Assembly (NCBI GenBank): GCA_902491565.1
Contig: CABUIE010000010.1
Span: 17,657 to 81,656, forward strand
DNA: 64,000 bases
Direction of reading: 5' to 3'
DNA from: an uncultured Collinsella sp.
Lineage (GTDB): Bacteria > Actinomycetota > Coriobacteriia > Coriobacteriales > Coriobacteriaceae
Position 1 is the first letter of the stretch, and each line of letters begins with the position of its first letter. The position numbers were made by a program, and so were the translations under genes. Positions 60,231 to 64,000 of this stretch are shown here, in pieces. Below the pieces are notes generated by a model that searched no databases, was not told the origin of the DNA, and worked only from the letters and a program-made list of their open reading frames with translations.

Positions 60231-60239
60231 TGCTATCAT
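60231..60239 (+). promoter_or_regulatory. adhE extended -10 promoter
   Basis: TGC followed by TATCAT (60234-60239), an extended -10, 41 bases before the adhE start. No clear -35. Confidence 0.45.
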
Positions 60240-60279
60240 GCAAGGCGTAGGGTAAATCTCCGATCGCAAGGAGACACAA

Positions 60280-62928
60280 ATGGTGAAAAAGTCACCGGAA
60301 AACACTACTCCCGCAATTGTGGACAACGTAGAGGCGCTTGAGGCTAAGCTCGCTCAGATGCGAGAGGCCCAGGCGCTTTTTGCTACGTACACGCAGGAGC
60401 AGGTCGACAAGATCTTCTATGAGGCCGCCATGGCCGCCAACAAGGCTCGTATCCCGTTGGCGAAGATGGCCATCGAGGAGACCGGCCGCGGCGTTCTTGA
60501 GGATAAGGTCATCAAGAACCACTACGCCGCAGAGTACATCTACAACGCTTACAAGAACACCAAGACCTGTGGTGTCCTGGAGCGCGACGAGGCTTACGGC
60601 ATCACCAAGATCGCCGAGCCCATCGGCATCGTGGGCGCCGTCATCCCAACGACCAACCCCACCTCCACCGCGATCTTCAAGACGCTGATCAGCCTGAAGA
60701 CCCGCAACGGCATCATCATCTCCCCGCACCCGGCAGCCGCCAAGTGCACCATCGCCGCCGCCAAGCTCGTGCTTGACGCCGCCGTCAAGGCCGGCGCCCC
60801 CGAGGGCATCATCGGCTGGGTCGATGTCCCCTCCATCGAGCTGACCAACATGGTCATGCGCGACGTCGACATCATCCTCGCCACCGGTGGCCCGGGCATG
60901 GTCAAGGCCGCTTACTCCTCGGGCAAGCCCGCCCTGGGCGTTGGCGCCGGTAACACCCCGGTCATCATCGACGACACCGCCGATGTGCTGCTCGCCGTCA
61001 ACTCCATCATCCACTCCAAGACCTTCGACAACGGCATGATCTGCGCTTCCGAGCAGTCCGTGACCGTCATCGACACCATCTATGACCAGGTTAAGGCCGA
61101 GTTCCAGAAGCGCGGCTGCTACTTCGTCAAGCAGGGTGCCGAGATGGAGGCCCTGCGTGCCGCCATGTTCAAGAACGGCGCCCTCGATCACCGCATCCCC
61201 GGCATGGCTGCCGCCAAGATCGCCGAGCTCGCCGGCATCGAGGTTCCCGCCAAGACCAAGATCCTGATCGCCGAGGTCACCTCCACCGACCCCGCCAAGG
61301 AGGAGTTCTCCCACGAGAAGCTCTCCCCGGTCCTGGCCATGTACCACGCCAAGGACTTCCAGGAGGCCGTCGACAAGGCCGAGCACCTGGTGCTCGCCGG
61401 TGGCCCGGGCCACACCGCCTCTCTGTATGTGCACCCCGCTCAGGCCGAGAAGATCAGCCTGTTCGAGCACGTCATGAAGGCCTGCCGTATCGTCATCAAC
61501 ACCCCGTCCTCGCACGGCGGCATCGGTGACCTGTACAACTTTGGCATGAAGCCGTCTCTGACCCTGGGCTGCGGCTCCTGGGGCGGCAACTCCGTCTCCG
61601 AGAACGTTGGGGTGAAGCACTTGATCAACGTTAAGACTGTGGCCGAGCGCCGTGAGAACATGCTGTGGTTCCGCGCTCCCGAGAAGGTCTACTTCAAGAA
61701 GGGTTCCACGCCCGTCGCCCTCGACGAGCTGGGCAACGTCATGGGCAAGAAGCGCGCCTTCATCGTCACCGACCAGTTCCTCTTCAAGAATGGCAACACC
61801 CGCGCCATCGAGGCCAAGCTCGACGAGATGGGCATCGCCCACGACTGCTTCTATGACGTCGAGCCCGATCCGTCGCTGCAGTGCGCACGTCGCGGTGCCA
61901 AGCAGATGGCTCTCTTTGAGCCGGACGTCATCATCGCCGTCGGCGGTGGCTCCGCTATGGACGCCGGCAAGATCATGTGGATGATGTACGAGCACCCCGA
62001 GTGCAAGTTTGAGGACATGGCCATGGACTTCATGGACATCCGCAAGCGTATCTTCACCTTCCCCGAGATGGGCAAGAAGGCCTACTTCGTCGCCGTCCCG
62101 ACCTCCTCGGGTACCGGCTCCGAGTGCACGCCGTTCGCCATCATCACCGACAAGGAGACCGGCATCAAGTGGCCGCTCGCCGACTACGCGCTGCTCCCCA
62201 ACATGGCTATCGTCGACGCCGACAACTGCATGACCGCCCCGCGCGGCCTGACCGCTGCCTCCGGCATCGACGTCATGACCCACGCCATCGAGTCCTACGT
62301 CTCCATCATGGCTTCCGACTACACCAAGGGCCTCTCCGAGCGCGCTGCTAAGCTCGTCTTCGAGAACCTGCCCTCCAGCTTCACGAACGGCGCCAAGGAC
62401 CCGCATGCCCGCGAGGAGATGCACAACGCCTCTTGCATGGCCGGTATGGCCTTCGCCAACGCCTTCCTGGGCCTCAACCACTCCATGGCTCACAAGCTCG
62501 GCGCCTTCCATCACCTGCCCCACGGCCTCGCCAACGCCGTCATCCTGACTCGCGTCATGCGCTACAACGCCGCCGAGGCTCCCGTCAAGATGGGTACCTT
62601 CTCCCAGTATCCTTACCCCAACGCGCTGCACAACTACGCCGAGATGGCCAAGTACTGCGGCATCGAGGGCAAGGACGACAAGGAGGTCTTCGAGAACTTC
62701 ATCACGAAGCTCGAGGAGCTCAAGGACTTCATCGGCGTCAAGAAGACCATCGCCGACTACGGTGTTGACGAGCAGTACTTCCTCGACACCCTCGACGAGA
62801 TGACCGAGCAGGCATTCAACGACCAGTGCACCGGCGCTAACCCGCGCTACCCGCTCATGAGCGAGATCAAGGAGCTCTACCTGGACGCCTACTACGGCCG
62901 CGAGCCCCAGGACTACGCCGTCTGCTAG
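60280..62928 (+). CDS. Bifunctional acetaldehyde-CoA/alcohol dehydrogenase AdhE
   Basis: Fermentative enzyme of 882 residues that reduces acetyl-CoA to ethanol and regenerates NAD+; AdhE usually forms spirosomes. The N-terminal aldehyde domain has C255 in NGMICASEQS and LGVGAGNTPV. The C-terminal Fe-alcohol dehydrogenase domain has GGGSAMDAGK, the GSGTGSECTPF-type loop and metal ligands in NHSMAHKLGAFHHLPHGLAN. ATG 60280 follows AAGGAG. Its codon use is strongly biased to C-ending codons, which suggests high expression. Confidence 0.98.
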   Translation: MVKKSPENTTPAIVDNVEALEAKLAQMREAQALFATYTQEQVDKIFYEAAMAANKARIPLAKMAIEETGRGVLEDKVIKNHYAAEYIYNAYKNTKTCGVLERDEAYGITKIAEPIGIVGAVIPTTNPTSTAIFKTLISLKTRNGIIISPHPAAAKCTIAAAKLVLDAAVKAGAPEGIIGWVDVPSIELTNMVMRDVDIILATGGPGMVKAAYSSGKPALGVGAGNTPVIIDDTADVLLAVNSIIHSKTFDNGMICASEQSVTVIDTIYDQVKAEFQKRGCYFVKQGAEMEALRAAMFKNGALDHRIPGMAAAKIAELAGIEVPAKTKILIAEVTSTDPAKEEFSHEKLSPVLAMYHAKDFQEAVDKAEHLVLAGGPGHTASLYVHPAQAEKISLFEHVMKACRIVINTPSSHGGIGDLYNFGMKPSLTLGCGSWGGNSVSENVGVKHLINVKTVAERRENMLWFRAPEKVYFKKGSTPVALDELGNVMGKKRAFIVTDQFLFKNGNTRAIEAKLDEMGIAHDCFYDVEPDPSLQCARRGAKQMALFEPDVIIAVGGGSAMDAGKIMWMMYEHPECKFEDMAMDFMDIRKRIFTFPEMGKKAYFVAVPTSSGTGSECTPFAIITDKETGIKWPLADYALLPNMAIVDADNCMTAPRGLTAASGIDVMTHAIESYVSIMASDYTKGLSERAAKLVFENLPSSFTNGAKDPHAREEMHNASCMAGMAFANAFLGLNHSMAHKLGAFHHLPHGLANAVILTRVMRYNAAEAPVKMGTFSQYPYPNALHNYAEMAKYCGIEGKDDKEVFENFITKLEELKDFIGVKKTIADYGVDEQYFLDTLDEMTEQAFNDQCTGANPRYPLMSEIKELYLDAYYGREPQDYAVC

Positions 62929-62947
62929 TTTTAGCACGGTTATTTGC

Positions 62948-62990
62948 GGCGGGGGTGCACGGGTGTACGCACGCCCCCGCCGTTGCTTCT
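62948..62990 (+). terminator. adhE terminator
   Basis: Ten-pair GC-rich stem (62948-62957 with 62972-62981, one G-U) with 14-base loop, followed by GTTGCTTCT, a weak T-run. Confidence 0.6.
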
Positions 62991-63015
62991 ATCGCATCGT
63001 TGAAAGGATGCAATC

Positions 63016-63780
63016 ATGCTGCTCCCCGATTCCAAGACCGAGCTCGTCCGTCGCGGCAACAAGGTCGTTTACGACCTGGGCGACAAGATCGTCAAGGTCT
63101 TTAACGAGACCAAGCCCGTCTCCGACGTGTTCAACGAGGCTTTGAATCTTGCCCGCATCAACGAGTGCGGCATCCGCAGCCCCAAGGCTCTCGAGGTTTC
63201 TCAGCTCGAGAACGCCAACGGCTGGGCGCTCGTGACCGAGAAGGTTCCGGGCACCACGCTTGCCGAGAAGATGACTGCCGAGCCCCAGCGCTTTGGTGAG
63301 TACCTCGAGATGTTCGTCGACCTCCAGATCGAGATCCACGGCTACACCTCCCCGCTGCTCAACCGTCAGCGCGATAAGTTCGCCCGCATGATCGACAGCC
63401 TCGATCAGCTCAATGCCACCACGCGCTACAACCTTCAGGAGCGTCTGGACGGCATGACCAAGGAGTTCAAGGTCTGCCACGGCGACTTCAACCCCTCCAA
63501 CGTCATCGTCGGCGAGAACGGTCAGCTGTACGTCTGCGACTGGGCACATGCCACCCAGGGCTCCCCTGCTGCCGACGTTGCCACCACCTACCTGCTCTTT
63601 GCCCTCAACAGCAAGGATCAGGCCGAGGCCTACCTGGAGCTCTACTGCGACCGCGCCGACATGCCCATGCAGGTCGTGCGTCAGTGGACGAGCATCGTCG
63701 CCGCTTCCGAGCTCGCTCGTAAGCGCAACGTGAACGATGAGTTCCTTAAGAACTGGATCGACGTCGTCGATTATCAGTAA
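63016..63780 (+). CDS. Aminoglycoside phosphotransferase (APH) family kinase
   Basis: Small-molecule kinase-fold protein of 254 residues. The Brenner motif HGDFNPSNVIV (155-165) and metal-binding D175 in VCDWAHA are intact. K-x-V strand KIVKVF (24-29) is in the N-lobe. The family phosphorylates sugars, choline, amino acids or antibiotics; the substrate here is unknown and nothing indicates resistance. GAAAGGA precedes the ATG. It follows adhE by 87 bases with a weak terminator between, so read-through is possible. Confidence 0.85.
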   Translation: MLLPDSKTELVRRGNKVVYDLGDKIVKVFNETKPVSDVFNEALNLARINECGIRSPKALEVSQLENANGWALVTEKVPGTTLAEKMTAEPQRFGEYLEMFVDLQIEIHGYTSPLLNRQRDKFARMIDSLDQLNATTRYNLQERLDGMTKEFKVCHGDFNPSNVIVGENGQLYVCDWAHATQGSPAADVATTYLLFALNSKDQAEAYLELYCDRADMPMQVVRQWTSIVAASELARKRNVNDEFLKNWIDVVDYQ

Positions 63781-63819
63781 TATCTGAGCGATTCATTTCG
63801 CATCGGAGGCACAAAGGGA

Positions 63820-63858
63820 AACCCCGCAGCTCGAATGGGCTGTGGGGTTTTCCTTTTA
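63820..63858 (+). terminator. Terminator after the APH-family gene
   Basis: Eleven-pair stem (63820-63830 with 63839-63849, one G-U), 7-base loop, followed by TTTTCCTTTT. Confidence 0.92.
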
Positions 63859-63903
63859 GCTACTAAAGATTCTTAGACGCAAAAGCGGCCCTGCACCTCT
63901 CCC

Positions 63904-63943
63904 TGAACTGCCTCCCATTTCTTGGACACGAGAAATGGGAGGC
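63904..63943. mobile_element. Possible end of an IS3-family element (partial)
   Basis: TGAACTGCCTCCCATTTCTT followed by GGACA (63904-63928) resembles the terminal inverted repeat of IS3-family elements, which often read TGAACTGCACCC then a variable part and TTGGACA. A perfect 13-bp hairpin (63910-63922 with 63931-63943) overlaps it. The window ends before any transposase could be seen, so this is only a suspicion. Confidence 0.3.
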
Positions 63944-64000
63944 TTTGGAGTGGGAAGGATAAACTGGACTTTCTTTTAAGGATCCTCAAGCGTATTGCCG

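Noticed and set aside
60292..62937. 881-codon open frame on the minus strand
   Set aside because: Exactly antisense to adhE, whose catalytic motifs are intact; Val/Gly/Leu/Asp-rich shadow caused by C-ending codon bias.
1..64000. CRISPR array, tRNA or rRNA genes, prophage
   Set aside because: No regularly spaced direct repeats, no cloverleaf or rRNA-like sequence and no phage genes were seen.

Overview
The window looks like chromosomal core DNA from Collinsella, and most probably C. aerofaciens or a very close relative (Actinomycetota, Coriobacteriia). The strongest pointer is the gene at 673-1464. Its 263-residue product matches, as far as I can recall, the NADPH-dependent 7-beta-hydroxysteroid dehydrogenase described from C. 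aerofaciens. Other evidence is the high-GC coding style, the actinobacterial integration host factor MihF, the FHA/MerR (GarA/FtsR-like) pair, SpoVS and RNase J in a lineage not known to sporulate, and a 4-CxxC-type L28. I see no rRNA, tRNA, CRISPR array, prophage or complete insertion sequence.

Layout. 1-2129: sparse accessory DNA with the bile-acid 7-beta-HSDH and a possible decayed gene. 2130-5947 (+): a CDP-alcohol phosphatidyltransferase, FHA protein, MerR regulator, apt (with an apparent C-terminal frameshift) and an NlpC/P60 cell-wall hydrolase. 6024-7730: a DegV protein and a convergent DUF1836 regulator, each preceded by the same rare operator-like sequence. 7817-10175: trxB and a divergent glycolipid-type glycosyltransferase. 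10176-10631: a convergent intergenic region with a cluster of large hairpin repeats. 10632-13536: dut, nrdR, then an SOS module (LysM membrane protein divergent from lexA, with three LexA boxes) and a membrane acyltransferase. 13521-20211 (-): hflX, miaA, miaB, spoVS, a GHKL ATPase, rny. 20469-31634 (-): recX, recA, cinA, pgsA, rimO, yajQ, rodZ-like, ftsK, rnj. 31635-32282: two more large hairpins of a different family. 32283-34957 (-): pnp and rpsO. 35096-46952 (-): recO, era, dgkA, ybeY, phoH, mtaB, dnaJ, a membrane-anchored DnaJ, hemW, dus, lepA, rpsT. 47086-51137 (-): holA, comEC, comEA. 51352-53762 (-): thiI, rpoZ, gmk, mihF. 54003-59326 (-): the pyrimidine operon pyrR-B-C-K-D-F behind a PyrR-type attenuator. 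59778-63780 (+): rpmB, adhE and an APH-family kinase. The last 140 bases may hold the end of an IS3-family element.

How the genes work together. The long minus-strand blocks hold housekeeping functions: RNA processing and decay (RNase Y, RNase J, PNPase, YbeY, Era), three radical-SAM methylthiotransferases (MiaB, RimO, MtaB), DNA repair and SOS (RecA, RecX, RecO, LexA), DNA uptake (ComEA, ComEC) and envelope/division (FtsK, RodZ-like, DgkA, PgsA). Genes within blocks are tightly packed and often overlap by 1-20 bases, which suggests translational coupling.

The least explained features are structural. Two unrelated families of long imperfect hairpins share a conserved core inside non-conserved but self-complementary arms. 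The DegV/DUF1836 pair shares an operator. Coordinates and motifs come from reading the sequence by eye; no database search or folding was run.
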